A DNA stretch of 64,000 nt from Cymbidium sinense (taxonomy: Eukaryota; Streptophyta; Magnoliopsida; Asparagales; Orchidaceae). The position numbers were made by a program, and so were the translations under genes. The notes under the pieces are model-generated. The model ran no database searches, was not told where the DNA came from, and saw only the letters and a list, made by a program, of their open reading frames with translations. This document shows, piece by piece, positions 1 through 12,612 of the stretch. Location: contig CM038220.1 of assembly GCA_021442155.1 (NCBI GenBank), forward strand, positions 76,557,817-76,621,816, read 5' to 3'. How positions within the stretch are numbered: the first letter of the stretch is position 1; every line of letters begins with the position of its first letter.

Positions 1-2060
1 AAAAGTGAAAACAAATTTTGTGAGCCATTTTGGATCAACTAAAGATTGAAAAAACTGAGCGTAGTGTAGTATGGATGGTGAAAATCATAATGAAATGAGC
101 TTGAATCAGATTTCTATTTTTGTTGATTTTTGAACTTGAATTGAAAATTTGAACCCACATACAACATCTTGGAAGTGTTAAGTGGGGTTCAAATAGATTT
201 GAGAAGATTTAAAAATTTGATTAAAAAGAGGAATTTTGAATTTGAATCTAACTTCAACAAATTTGGGTATGTTGAAAGGTGGATTCAAATATTTTTAGAA
301 GGATGCTTCCATAGGTTCATGTTTGTTTGAATTTAGATTTTTGATTTGATGACCCTTTCCTTTAACAACTTTGGGTATGTTAAAGTAAGGGACAATTGAT
401 TTTGTTTTTTATTGATGATTTTGGAATTTTACTTTCTTAGCAAATTTGGGTATGCTAAGTGAAGTGTTTGAAAATTATTGTTTCTTTTTTGTGAATTATT
501 ATTTGATTTTGAAAATTGGAATCCCCACTTAGAAAATTTAGGTATGCTAAGTGAAGAACCCAAGTGTGTTTTGTTTGATTTTTGAAAATAGGATTCTTAG
601 CAAATTTGAGTATGCTAAGAAGATCTAAGTGTTTCATTTGTTTTGGATGTTTTGATTTTTGAAAAAGTAGGATCCTTAGCAAATTTGGGTATGCTAAAGA
701 AATCCTAATGTGTTTCATTTTGTTTTGATTTATTTTTGATTGAAAGTGGAGACTTTACTTTAGCAAATATGGTATGCTAAAGATGAAGTTCCACTTAATT
801 TTTGTGAAATGGAAATTTCACTTAGCAAATTTGATTATGCTAAATGAAATTCTAAAAGATGTGTTCAAATTTTTTTGATTTGGTTTAGAAAATAGAAACT
901 TCTCTTTAGCAAATTTGGTATGCTAAAGAATGAAGTTCCAAATTTGTTTGAAACTTTTTGATTGTGAATTTGGAAATTTCACATAGCAAATTTGAGTATG
1001 CTAAATGAAGTTCCAAGTGTGTTTGAAAATTTTTGGTTTTGAATTTGGAGACTTCACTTAGCAAATTTGAGTATGCTAAAATGACATTCCAAATGTGTTT
1101 GAAAATTTTTTATTTTGGATTTGGAGACTTCACTTAGCAAGTTTGAGTATGCAAAAATGAAGTTCTAAATATGTTTGAAAATTTTTGGTTTTGAATTTGG
1201 AGACTTCACTTAGCAAATTTGAGTATGCTAAAATGAAGTTCCAAATGTGTTTGAAAATTTGTAATTTTGAATTTGGAGACTTCACTTAGCAAACTTGAGT
1301 ATGGAAAAATGAAGTTCCAAATGTGTTTGAAATTTTTTTGATAATATGATTGTTGATTTTTGAAAAGAAGACTTCCATTCAACAAATTTGGGTACGTAGG
1401 ATTGGAAATCAATCTTATTTTTGAAAATGTAAAATTTTTGTTTTGTATGTGAATATTGCTTCTTGAAAGAGGGAATTCTAACTTAATCATATATGGGACA
1501 TATTTAAGTGGGATTTCCTAATGATGTTATTTTCATTTAGGAATGAAATATTTATTTAAGAAATTTGAGTATATTGAATGAAGATGTTCATATGTGCTTT
1601 TGAAAAAAATTTTATTTGAAAATGAAACTTCCATTCAATAGGTGTGAGTGTATTGAATGGAAAGGTTCATGTGTGCTTTTTGAAAATTTTATTTTCGTAT
1701 TTGGATTTTGATTTTTGGAAAGATGATTGTTCATTTTATTTTGTGAAAAATGAAATCTTCATCAAAATGAATTGAAAGAAGATGTTCATTTGTGCTTTTG
1801 GAAAAGATTGTTAGTTTTAATTTTAAAGATTCTTACATATAACAATTATGAGAATTGTTAAATGAAGGTGAATTAAAACAATTTTGTGGAAAATATTTTA
1901 TTATGTGCACTTTTGAAAAGTGCTTTTTGAAAAGCAAGATTCTTATGAAAATTTTATTTTATCTTCATTATTTTAGAATGAACCTTTCCTTATCATAAAA
2001 ATGATAAGGAGGAAGTCTTTAAGTGTTTTTTTTTATTTAGAACTTTTTTTTATAATTTTT
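1..2060. repeat. ~75 bp minisatellite, each unit with a small hairpin
   Basis: Tandem units of roughly 70-90 bp are recognised by the core CTTAGCAAATTTGRGTATGC followed by TAA. Cores lie near 438, 534, 596, 676, 766, 824, 905, 984, 1058, 1134, 1210 and 1286, with more diverged copies on both sides from about 140 to 1900. Between cores lies a T-rich stretch of the type TTTGAAAATTTTTGGTTTTG. The core's CTTAGCA and TGCTAAG arms pair with a loop of about 10 nt. The long open frames read on the minus strand here are translations of the repeat and I do not call them genes. The array may belong to the non-coding part of a large retroelement, but this is not shown. Confidence 0.85.
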
Positions 2061-2385
2061 ACCCATTAGAGAACCATATGGGAGTTTTATGACCAACATG
2101 GAGTGAGGTCCAAAAACCTAAAGATGTTAGCTAACTCAACTTAAGAATGAAATAAGCTAAGTGCCAACAGAAAGAAAGATAGTCTCAGATTCATACCAAA
2201 GTACAAACCCACTATCGATACTCGGAGACAATGATTATTTACCAAAGATGGAGAGAAGAGCTACCCCTAGTGGAGTCGCTAGAAAAATTTGTGGTGAAAA
2301 TATTCTTATACATTTACTTCCTTCATCTATCCCCCTCCTTTCAGAAAAGAGGATAAATGAAAATAGAAATATATAAAAATATGCC
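2061..2385. other. unassigned junction sequence
   Basis: Non-repetitive AT-rich sequence between the minisatellite and repeat U. A 71-codon open frame at 2161-2376 (+) has no recognisable domain, so I do not call it a gene. Confidence 0.4.
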
Positions 2386-4935
2386 TTGTTGGGATGCCAC
2401 GTAGATCCGCAGATGTTCTAATTGAAGGTACTTGGGTATGACATCGAGGAGAGGTGTACTATCTCAAAAGATAGAAGTCACCACCCTACAATGGACCGAA
2501 TCACCCGAATAAGGACTCGTAAGGACAATGGGTCTGCATATGTACTAGAGATTCTTCCCCTACTTTACATGAAAAAGTAAAGCAGGGTTTATTTTAAACT
2601 GGGTTCGTTAAGCTCCCTACAGGGGCAAGCCCTCATAGTTAATTACATTCTAAAGGATGGGATCCCTTAGGATTACTCTCGATTAAGGTAAATGATCATT
2701 GTCTCCAAAGATTTCAATATGTAGGACTATCAATCGATTAGCTTATTTTGAAAGATCAAATGGGTTTGATCAAAGAGAGGTAGTCACTATCAAGTCAAAA
2801 GAAAGATAAGTAGGAGATGCCGATGCTAGAAACTTAGAGCATCTCAAACTATCTTATGGTTGGGCTTTACATTTTTGAAATTGATTTAATATGTTTGAGT
2901 TGAATTTTTCATTAGAAATTTAGGACTTATGATTCCATAACACAAGTTTAAGGAAATTCTTAGGAGGTGAGCAATTATGCTTATGTCCCACAAATGGGAG
3001 AAGCAACCTCAGAACATAAATCTAGGGAGCTTGGTGAGGGCTGAAAGCTCAACCTAAATCTAAGGTGAAAAATGGGTATTTGGTTTGCCTCCACAAGAGA
3101 GGACAAACCACTCGACTGCTTGGACTTACAACTGCCAAGGGGTGGCTACCAACTAACTCCTCCTATGATTTTAAACTCATGTAGGCAAGTCATATGCTTT
3201 ATGCAAGATAGTTAGGCTATTGTTTATTCAGAAAGTGACTAAGTCCTTAAAATCACTCCCTAAAGAGACTAGATCTTGTAAGGGTATGCTTCAAATAACC
3301 TAAATCTAAATGAAATTTAGATTTCATAATATTTTCATTTTGGACAATTTTGACTCGACTAATAGATTCATATGCCCAATGCATGAGAAATGAGATTATT
3401 GGCCAAAATCAGTGAGAAAGGAGGAGGTATGTTTCCACCATGGCTCTCAAAGGTCAAGACAAATTTCTCTGGCAAAGGTGAAAGCCCTCCAATCAAGAGT
3501 AAAATAGGATGCATTTGTGCATGATGTTATAAAAGAAATACTCATCTAGTTAAGGGGTTGCTAATTCTTTTATCTTGATTTTTAGCTTTAGGAAAGGTTA
3601 TGAGTTCTTTCTTTTTAGTTTTGAGTTGTTTGATTTTGTAAAAGATTTATTTTTCCCTAAGAGCCTAATCCACATCCAGGCCATACATAAAGCAATGAAG
3701 AAACTAGGAAAAGGATGTCACTTAATGCACAAGCTAAATAAATCATCAATCAATTTATAACACTAGTCATTAAAAGAATAAGAGAATTTGTGGTGGTACC
3801 ACCAAACTGAAATAAATAAATTAGGTGAGCTCTACCCTTATACAACCCGAATTACAAATGAATTAAATACAATTAAGCAAGGAATTCATTATTATGGGGG
3901 TCTTCAAGCTTCATTTCTTCATTCTTCTTTTCTTCTTTCTTCTTCTTTTCTTCTTTCTTCTTTGATTCCTTCTTCTGGATGGTTAGAAGGTGGATGCTCC
4001 AAAGGCTTCACTTGGTACATAAAATGAGATCTTATGACCAATATTCATCCTAATCACCATAACAATCATTCCAAAATCCTAGTGATAAAATTTACATGAA
4101 AAGAAAAGTAAATGCTAACTAAAATAGAGATTAGCTAAAGCAAACCATACAAATCCCAAGCGTGTATATTAGACTTATCACCCCACACATGGGTCTAAGT
4201 CCCTATTGGATTATGCTTAGGGGTCTAAGCACACCTAAAAAAAATATTTATATTTTTATTTATTACGGCACCCTTAAGCACAATCCCAGAGAAGATAATG
4301 GTTAGACTAGGATCACCATTCATTCTATCATAAATCCTAACATCCCAGACTAAAACATATATCAAAAATAAAAGCAAGCATCAAACCATGCACCCTAACC
4401 TAAATCTTGAAGTGGTGACTTAACTAATGTGTGCTTTGGAGGTTTGTGTGGTATGCTTAGTTATGGCTTTAAGTTAGAATTTTCTAAGTGTGAAGCATGT
4501 TCAACATAGAGGAGGGTTTCATTTAAGTGATTTAATTATTTTGGGTTGATTTTATTTCATGTTTTGATTAGGTTCAAGTGAATTCTATAATTAATTACTA
4601 AGTTATAAAGAGTGAAAGAGAAGATGACTTCTCTTTCCCTAACCTAAGTAATTTCTAAAGTAGATTCATGTTTTGGATTTATTTAGTACATGTTTTAATT
4701 AAGTTTTTTTAATTAATTCTATGTTTAGATGAACACTAAACAAACCTATTCAAAAATAAAGGCATTTTAAGATTAAGTAAAATGAACTAAATTCACAAAA
4801 TATACATCACTTTATTTCATTTCCAATAGTATAACATGCATATGAATGAGTCCTAAGCATATCTATATATAAAAATGAGAATATTTAACACACTTTATGA
4901 TGCTTGCTATATAATTCTATTGGTTAAAAAAATTC
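2386..4935. repeat. repeat U, copy 1 (~2.55 kb)
   Basis: The copy starts at GGGATGCCACGTAGATCC and runs in step with 4992-7512. Matching landmarks are the AAAGTAAAGCARGGTTTATT block (2573 and 5173), the CCCTAAGAGCCTAATCCACA block (3655 and 6240), a TTC-rich tract (3905 and 6480) and CTAACCTAAATCTTGAAGTGG (4396 and 6989). No protein domain is visible in either copy, so it is probably the LTR or untranslated part of a large retroelement. A third, inverted and more diverged fragment lies at about 36690-37300, which shows the family is dispersed. The two copies differ by many substitutions and small indels, so the duplication is not recent. Confidence 0.85.
3905..3965 (+). repeat. TTC-rich pyrimidine tract
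   Basis: Imperfect (TTCTTCTTTC)n tract inside repeat U copy 1, with a counterpart at 6480-6562 in copy 2. On the minus strand it is a GAA-rich polypurine tract. Confidence 0.85.
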
Positions 4936-4984
4936 TATGTGGTTGCCTTCAATCTATTGGTGAAAGGTAAGAATATAAAAATTC

Positions 4985-7512
4985 ATCTTTTTGGGATGCC
5001 ATGCAGATCCATAGATGTGCTTATTTAGGTGATCAGGTACATCATCAAGGAATAGTATACTATCTCGAGAGACAAAAGTCACTACCCTTTAATGGACCTA
5101 ATCACTTCAATAAGGACTCCTAAGGACAATGAGTCTACATATGTACCAGAGATTCTTCCCTTACTTTACATGGAAAAGTAAAGCAAGGTTTATTTTAAAC
5201 TAGGTTCATTAAGTTCCCTGTAGGGTAAGCCCCCATATTTAATTACTTTCTAAGGGATGAGATCATTTAGGAATACTCTTGATTAAGGTAAATGATCATT
5301 GTCTTCAAAGACTTCAATTGGAAAGGACTATCAATGGATTGGTTCATTTTTGAAGATCAAATGGGATTGATCAAAGAGGGGGGGAGTTATTATCAAAGCC
5401 AAAAGAAAGATAAGTAGGAGATGCTCACGATGCTAAGAAATCTAGCAAGCATCTCATACTATCCTATGGTTGGGCTTTATATTTTTTGAAATTGATTTAA
5501 TTTATTTGAGTTGCATTTTTCATTAGAAATTTAAGACTTATGATTCCATAACACAAGATCATGGAAATGCCTAAGTGGTGAGGATTTAAGCTTATGGCCC
5601 ACAAAGGTGAGAAGCAACCTGAACCTAAATCTAGGGAGCTTTGGTGAAAAGCCTAAATCTAAGGCAAAAATGGGTAATTTGTTTTCCTCCATAAGAGAAC
5701 AAACCACCCTACTTGGACTTACAACCATAGGGGTGGCCTAACTTCTCATGATTTTAAATTCATGTAAACAAGTCATGCTTTATGCAAGATAGGTGTTATT
5801 TATTTAGAAAGAGACTAAGTCCTTAAACTCACTCCCTAAAGAGACTAGATCAAGTAAGAACATGCTTCAAATGACCTAAATCTAATGAAATTTAGATTTC
5901 ATTTTTATTCATTTTGGACAATTATTTTTGACTCAGGATAATAAGATTCATATGCCTAATGCATGAGAAATAAAGTTATTGGCCAAAATCTGCTAGAAGG
6001 GAGGAGGTGTGTTTCCATCATGGCTCTCAAAGGTCAAGCTAAGTTTCTCTAGAAAAGGTGGAAGCTCTCCAATCAAGAGTGAAACAAGATGCATTTGTGC
6101 ATGATGTTATAAAATAAATACTCATCTAGCTAAGGGATTGCTAATTCTTTTATCTTGATTTTAAACCTAAACTTTTGGTGAGGTTATGAGTTCTTTATTT
6201 TTAGTTTTGAGTTGTTAAGTTTGGTAAAAGATTTATTTTTCCCTAAGAGCCTAATCCACATCTGGGCCATATATAAAGCAAGAAGAAACTAGAAAAAAAG
6301 ATGCCACTTAATGCACAAGCTATGCAAATCAATAATCAATTTATAAAGCTAATCACAAAAAGAATAAGAGGTCATTGTGGTTGGGTACCAGCTGAGCTCT
6401 ACCCTTATATAACCTAGATTTCAAATGAATTAAATACAATTAAGCAAGGAATTCATTGTTATGGGGGTCTTCAAGCATCATTTCTTCTTTCTTCTTTTCT
6501 TCTTTCTTCTTCTTTTCTTCCTTTCTTCTTTTGCTCATTCTTTCTTCTTTGGTTCCTTCTTTTGGATGGTTGGAAGGTGGATGCTCAAGGCTTCATATGC
6601 ATAAGATAGATTTTATGACCAATGCTCATCCTAATCCCCATAACAATCATTCTAAAATCCTAATTGCAAAATTTACATAAAAGGAAAAAAAGTAAATCTA
6701 GCACCGCAAAAAAAAGGTTAGCTAAACAAACCATCAAATCCCAAGCATGTATATTGGACTTATCACCCCACACATGAGTGATTAAGTCCACTGTTATTGG
6801 ATTATGCTTAGGGGTATAAAGCACACAAAGCATTTATATTTTTATTTATTATAGTGCCCTTTAAGCACAATCCCCTGCAGATAATAATGGTTAGACTAAG
6901 ATAGTCCTACCATTAATTCTACACACATTCATTCTAACATCCAGTCTAAAACATATATCATAAAACAAAAGCAAGCATCACCATGCACCCTAACCTAAAG
7001 CTAGAAGTGGTGACTTAGCCTAATGTGTGCTTTGGAGGTTTGTGTGGTATGCTTAAATGACTTTAAGTTAGAATTTTCTAAGTGTGAAGCATGTTCTACT
7101 TAGAGGAGGGTTTTATTTAAGTGATTTAATTATTTTGGGTTGATTTTATTTCATATTTTGATTAGGGTCAAGTGAATCCTACAATTAATTACTAAGTTAT
7201 AAAGAGAGAGAAAGAGAAGAGAACATCCCTTTCCTTTCCTAACCTAAGTAATTTCTAAAGTGGATTCATAGTTTTAGTTTTATTTAGTGAATTTTTTATT
7301 AAGTGTATTAATTAATCCTAAGTTTAGATGAACTCTAAACAAATCTATTCAAAAAGAAAGGCATTTTAATATTAAATAAAATGAACTAAATTCACAAAAT
7401 ACACATCACTTCATTTGTTTCCCAACATGTATAACATGCATATGAATAAGTCCTAAGCATATCTTTACATGCAAATGAGAATGTTTAACACACTTTATGA
7501 TGCATGCTAAGT
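4985..7512. repeat. repeat U, copy 2 (~2.5 kb)
   Basis: Second direct copy of U, beginning GGGATGCCATGCAGATCC near 4992. It keeps the same order of landmarks as copy 1, including the TTC-rich tract at 6480-6562. It ends at GATGCATGCTAAGTAATTC near 7500 and passes directly into repeat V. Copy 1 ends with the related GATGCTTGCTATATAATTC (about 4899), then about 70 bp of unmatched sequence precedes copy 2. No gene is seen. Confidence 0.85.
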
Positions 7513-9460
7513 AATTCTTTTAAGGAAATTTGAAAGTTTATGATGCATGATTTTCATTAAGTAGAAAGGGGATTTCTTATCCAATTTTCACATGCACATA
7601 TGAAAGTAAGAAAGACATAAGTGACTACTGTGCCATTATTAACCAGAGGTGTAAGGTACAAGACCTAGTTAGGGCTACTTAAAGCCTTGCAACCTCGGGG
7701 TTGTCCAGACTAATATACCACTTTCCTTAAATACAAACATGTGTACAAAAGAAATGAATGGAAAAGAAAGAATGCAAAAAATTTGTATTAGTTGATTTAT
7801 TTTGTTTATGCAATTTATATGTGCAAGCATATGTATCCTTGAAATATAGGGATGAATAGATATGGAATTAGGCAAGTGTTAGGTTCTTTTCAAATGAACC
7901 ATACATCTTACCAAATCCTATTCAAAATTATACTAAAAGAGAAGAGAAGGAAAACCTATGCTAAGCACATCCTTATATTTTCTTCACATGCAAGCTTATA
8001 CTTAAAATATAAGTAACACACTTTCAATTTTGATAATTGATTCATATATTTTTGAAAATAATTTGAATTTAATAGTGATAATAGCAACTTATATTTTTTA
8101 TTTTATCAAACACATATAAATTTGACATGAAGTAAACATTTTCATTTTAAATTTACATTTTAAAAAATATGGATGCATGAAGCCACATGACATACAAATT
8201 TAACATGTCAAGAAAGAAAGCAATGAAAGCATGTAAACACCTTGACTTCAATTAAATCCTAAAGATAATCTTATGAAATAAGAAATCTTAAAGTAAACCA
8301 AAGTTCATTTAATATGATTTTTTTTTATTTTGAATTTGATTTAATTTTGAAAGTGTGGATTGAGTTTGTTGTTCCTAACCCATTCTCACATGTGTTTGAC
8401 ATTTTTTGTTTAATTTTAGATGATTAGATTCATTTTTATATTGATTAGGTTAAGGTATGAATTAAGCAAGTTAATTACTACCTCCTTAGCATAGTTAACC
8501 AAATAATTATGAGCCAATAAGGTGACATAAAACCTCACAAGGAACACATAGGAAGAAAAGGGCCTAATGTAATTTGGCTCATGATTAATGGTTAATTAAG
8601 CTAAGGCATTTAACTTAAGTAATTTCAAAACACCCCGACATATATGAGTTGGGTTTTGATTTTCTTAATTGAACTTAAGCTCTTGAATACCCAAGCATCT
8701 ACCCAAAGTAGATTAATTAAGTTCTGGAAGATTTTAGAATTTTTAGAAATTAATTAAGAGGGTAATTAATGAATTAACCCTTAATTAAGAAAGAATTAAG
8801 GAAAGAAAAGGGGTTTAGGGAATAGCTTAGGGAACTACCTAAAATTATTCCCTAAGTCTCCTATTCACTGGATCAAACTTAATCAACTCCAATAATGGAT
8901 TAAAATACTAATCAAACCCTTAATTATCTTTAATTACATTAAGGGAGTAATTAGGAAATGCATTTGCAATTCCCCAATTAAGCCTAAATCCAAGAAAACT
9001 AGGGAGGCAAGTCATCCCCAAAACATACCAAGAACTTTGGGATTAATCGGGTTAATTAAGAATAATTAGCAAATTAAGATTTTCATTCAAAGGCAAAATC
9101 AAGAAAGATACAATTTAAAATCCATTAAAGCCATGTTTAGAATATTTTAGATTGAATTATCTTTAAGTAGAAATTTACCTCATATTTTTTTTATTTTTAT
9201 TTAGGGAGATATGAATTTTTATAACTTAGAGGATTAAATAGAATTAATTAAAACCATAATTAAATGCTTTAGCCCATAGCTCGACACACAGCGATGGTGG
9301 TCAACGCGCTTTACAGGCATCACGCTATGAGCTGCCACTTAAACATCATCACTGCAGCGTGGTGGGGCTTGATACTCATTCAATCAAGGATCGAATGACC
9401 AAAAATCACACCATGGTTTTAAAAGGATAAATGGATTTATAAAATGTGCATTTAGTTTTA

Positions 9461-9491
9461 GACGTCCATCCAAAATGCATGGATGGACGTC
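9461..9491. other. 11 bp stem hairpin
   Basis: GACGTCCATCC and GGATGGACGTC are perfect inverted repeats around a 9 nt loop. The equivalent site in V copy 2 (about 14603-14634) keeps the outline but has mismatches. It contains GACGTC, a bZIP-type core, but no regulatory role is shown. Confidence 0.7.
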
Positions 9492-10399
9492 CAAGATAAT
9501 CCCAATTTTGACCTAAGGATTAATGGAGACCGTCCATGATCCAAGCCTTGATCCGAGCTTGATTGAGCTAGGATTAGGATAAACTTTTGCACACACCATC
9601 ATACACAAATGGCAATCCTATCCAATTGAATTTTCATGCCATGACACTTTTTTCACAAAAGACCAACACCCCTTAAGTCTAGTGGTTGAAAATGGCATAC
9701 CTCACGAGGTGATCAGGCTTCATTCCCTTGGAGGAGCTTCGTCTGGTTGAGACGTGATGAAAGAATTAGCTCTTGAGGTTATGTAGATTGCTCTATGGAC
9801 CAACTCCCCTTGCTTGTGAGCTTTTGATCTAGGTGAGCCTCTCCACCTTTGGTTGTCGAGCTTGGGAAAGGTGTTGAGTAGACTCAACTTGATCCTCTGT
9901 GGAGTGTGCAAAGAGAATTGAAGTGGTTTTGAGTGAAGAGGAAGTTTGAATTTTGATTTTCCTCCTCTATTTTCATTGTTCAAAAATCGAGAATGGGAAA
10001 ATGGCTAGAGCTCTGGGAGGCTAGGGATGACTCTCTGATGGCTCCTGACACTCTCCCTTACTCAATCAACAATGAGGCCGTGTGAATTTAATTGAATTAG
10101 GGGGAGTATATCTCCCCCTATGGTAATCGAACGGCCGAAGCTATGGTTGTCATTTTGATCCAATTGACCATATGGAAAGGGTTGTTTATTTGTTGGCACA
10201 TGGTCGGTTTGAGCTTATGAGTGGATCAGTAACCTCACATGTGCTTCAAATTGAGTGGAGGGAGGTTTTCAAATTGGCTGACTTAAGCTATGGGCTCATT
10301 TTTTATCCTTGGGTCTATTTGGGTTGACCCAAACCCATTGGGTTGGGTGCACCACCCTTCATAGGTTCACTTGACCTATTAGGAAGGTATCAAGTGATA

Positions 10400-11400
10400 T
10401 GAAGAGGATTGACCAAATTCCCCATGGATTTGACCAAAATTTGTTCTATGGATGGCTAGAATGGTCATTTTAAGAATTTGAATATGTTGGGTATGTTGAG
10501 AAAATAGGTTTGGACAAGTTTCATTGGATTTGGAGTTCATTTAATATGGTTTGGCTCAAGTTGACCAATTTAGGTCAAAAAAGGTCAACTTGGGTCAAGT
10601 TGACCAGTTGGTCAAATTGGGTCAAACCAAAGGTTGGGTCAAGTTCATTTGACCATTTGACCATTTGAAATGTTTTGGTGCCTTTGGTTTGATTCAATTT
10701 GGTTTAGTTGTGAGTTTGGCTCAAATGACTTCATTTAGGTCAAATGGGTCAAGTTTGCCAATTTAACCCATTTGACCTATTTGAGCTAGGTCATGGGTAG
10801 GTTTAGGTTTGATTAGTCATATGAAGTGGATATCTTTGTTTCCAATCAATTTTGGTTAGGTTTGAATTTGGCTCAACATGACCCTTTAGGTCAAGTTGGG
10901 TTCAAGGTCAATTGGGCTAGGTTAGTCTAGTTGGTCAATTGAGGCTTTGTTGAGTTCAACAAGTGATTTGGAATGAACTTTACCCATTGGTTTCAATCAA
11001 TTTGGCTTAGATCAAGTTTTGACACATTTTGACTTTTAGGTCAAGTTGGGTCAACTTTGGTCAAGTGGCCAATTGGGCTGTTAGGTCTAGTTGGCCAATT
11101 GAGGCTTTGGTCAAGTTCAACAATTTGGAATGAACTTAACCCATTGGTTTCAATCAATTTGGCTTAGATCAAGTTTTGACACATTTTGACTTTTAGGTCA
11201 AGTTGGGTCAACTTGGGTCAAGTGGCCAATTAGGCTAGGTTAGGCTCAAATGTTGACTTGGTCAAGTTCAAACATAGTTCATGAATGAACTTAGATCAAT
11301 GGTTTCAATCAATTTGGCCTATGGTGGATTTTGGCTATGTTAGGTTTCATTTTGGCTAAATGTTGACTTGGTCAACCCTTAGGTTTGACTTGGTTTGACC
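10400..11400. repeat. GTCAA-rich tandem repeats inside V copy 1
   Basis: Many diverged units carry GGTCAAGTTGGGTCAACTT and CCAATTGAGGCTTTGGTCAA. The clearest tandem pair, about 170-180 bp per unit, lies at 10980-11240. TTGAC boxes occur on both strands throughout. The counterpart in V copy 2 is about 15690-16330. Confidence 0.7.
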
Positions 11401-11729
11401 CAATTATTGATCATCCCATGATGATTGTTGATCATGATGAGAGGCATAGGTGAGTTTGATTCAATCCAATTTGGTTAGGATTAGAATTTGGCTCATAAGG
11501 GTACTTTAAATCACTTTGGGTCAAGTGAGCCTAAGTGAGTCAAATGGCTTGGTCAAAGCTTGATTTGAGTTTTATTGAACTTGTATATGGACTTATGATT
11601 GAAATATAAATCCATTTGCAAGTGGTTTGGATTAAAATGGGTTTTGATTCATTTGAAGTAAATCAAGAGTTTGGCTTGATTTGAAATTGATTTGGCTAAA
11701 GTTCAAGATTTTGACTTGAAAGGCTTAGG

Positions 11730-12260
11730 TGGATTTTGAGTGTATTTGAGTTTGATTTTTGGAATTAGTTTTAATTGTTTGAATTTATATCTCATTTATA
11801 TATGTGAATATAAATGAGAATATAAATGGGTCATGAGAAAATTTCAAGGATTTGAAGTGATTTGATCATGATTTAGGCTAAGTCCACTAAAATGAATTTA
11901 AAGAACTTAGGAAATTTTGGAGTACGGATTTGAATTTTTGAATTAGATTTGATTGATTTATATTTATATTTCATTTATATGTCTGAATATAAATGAGAAA
12001 ATAAATGAATTATGAGAAAAATCTCATGAATTTGAATTGATTTTATCATGATTTTGGTTAAGTCCTTGAGAAATTAAGGACTTAAGAAAGATTTTAAATT
12101 TGGAATTTAATTTTTTGGATTTGATTTGATTGATTTGTATTTATATTTCATTTATATATGTGAACATAAATGAGAATATAAATGAGTTATGAGAAAATCT
12201 CATGAGTTTGAATTGATTTAATCATGATTTAAGTCCTTACAAGAAGATTAAGGACTTGAA
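11730..12260. repeat. ~190 bp AT-rich tandem repeats inside V copy 1
   Basis: Units contain TATTTCATTTATATATGTGAA followed by TATAAATGAGAATATAAATG and TCATGATTTAGGCTAAGTCC. Three units are clear here and four to five in V copy 2 (about 16790-17500), so the arrays changed unit number after V duplicated. Confidence 0.75.
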
Positions 12261-12612
12261 AGTTTTGGACTTAGGAGTTTCATTCATGGGTTTCAATCAT
12301 GGATTTCAATCATAGATTTTGATCATGAATTTCAATCATGTGGAGTTGATTTGAATCTGGAGAAAATTAAATAAGATTAATTTGTATTTTTACATGAAGG
12401 AAGGAAGGAAGGAAGGTGAGTGATTCAAGTTAAGGGTAGGCAAATTTTCTTAACACCCCTAAGGCATGACCTTTCCTATGGCTCTTCTATAAGTCTCAAG
12501 TTGAGTGTCCACCTAATCACTAGATTAAGATTATGGAACTCTTAAAGTCTAAGAGGAGTCCTATGCCTAAGATGGAGGGGTTGAGAGCTCATTCTCAAAA
12601 TGAGGTCAACAA

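Larger units (their letters stand above)
7513..12612. repeat. repeat V, copy 1 (~5.1 kb)
   Basis: Starts with TTTAAGGAAATTT and ends at GAGGTCAACA. The whole unit recurs in the same orientation at 12613-17834. Order of content: an AT-rich part with many TTAATTAAG runs (7.9-9.2 kb); a more GC-balanced part with an 11 bp stem hairpin (9.25-9.6 kb); a stretch that reads on the minus strand like a retroelement leader (9.7-10.1 kb); GTCAA/TTGAC-rich tandem repeats (10.4-11.4 kb); and AT-rich ~190 bp repeats (11.7-12.3 kb). On the minus strand the unit begins TGTTGACC, and an LTR starting with TG is one reading of this. No protein domain is seen. An 87-codon minus frame at 9720-9983 is not supported as a gene. 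Confidence 0.85.

Noticed and set aside
455..1490. Minus-strand open frames of 87 and 94 codons
   Set aside because: They are translations of the 75 bp minisatellite: the peptide repeats with the unit, with no domain or start context.
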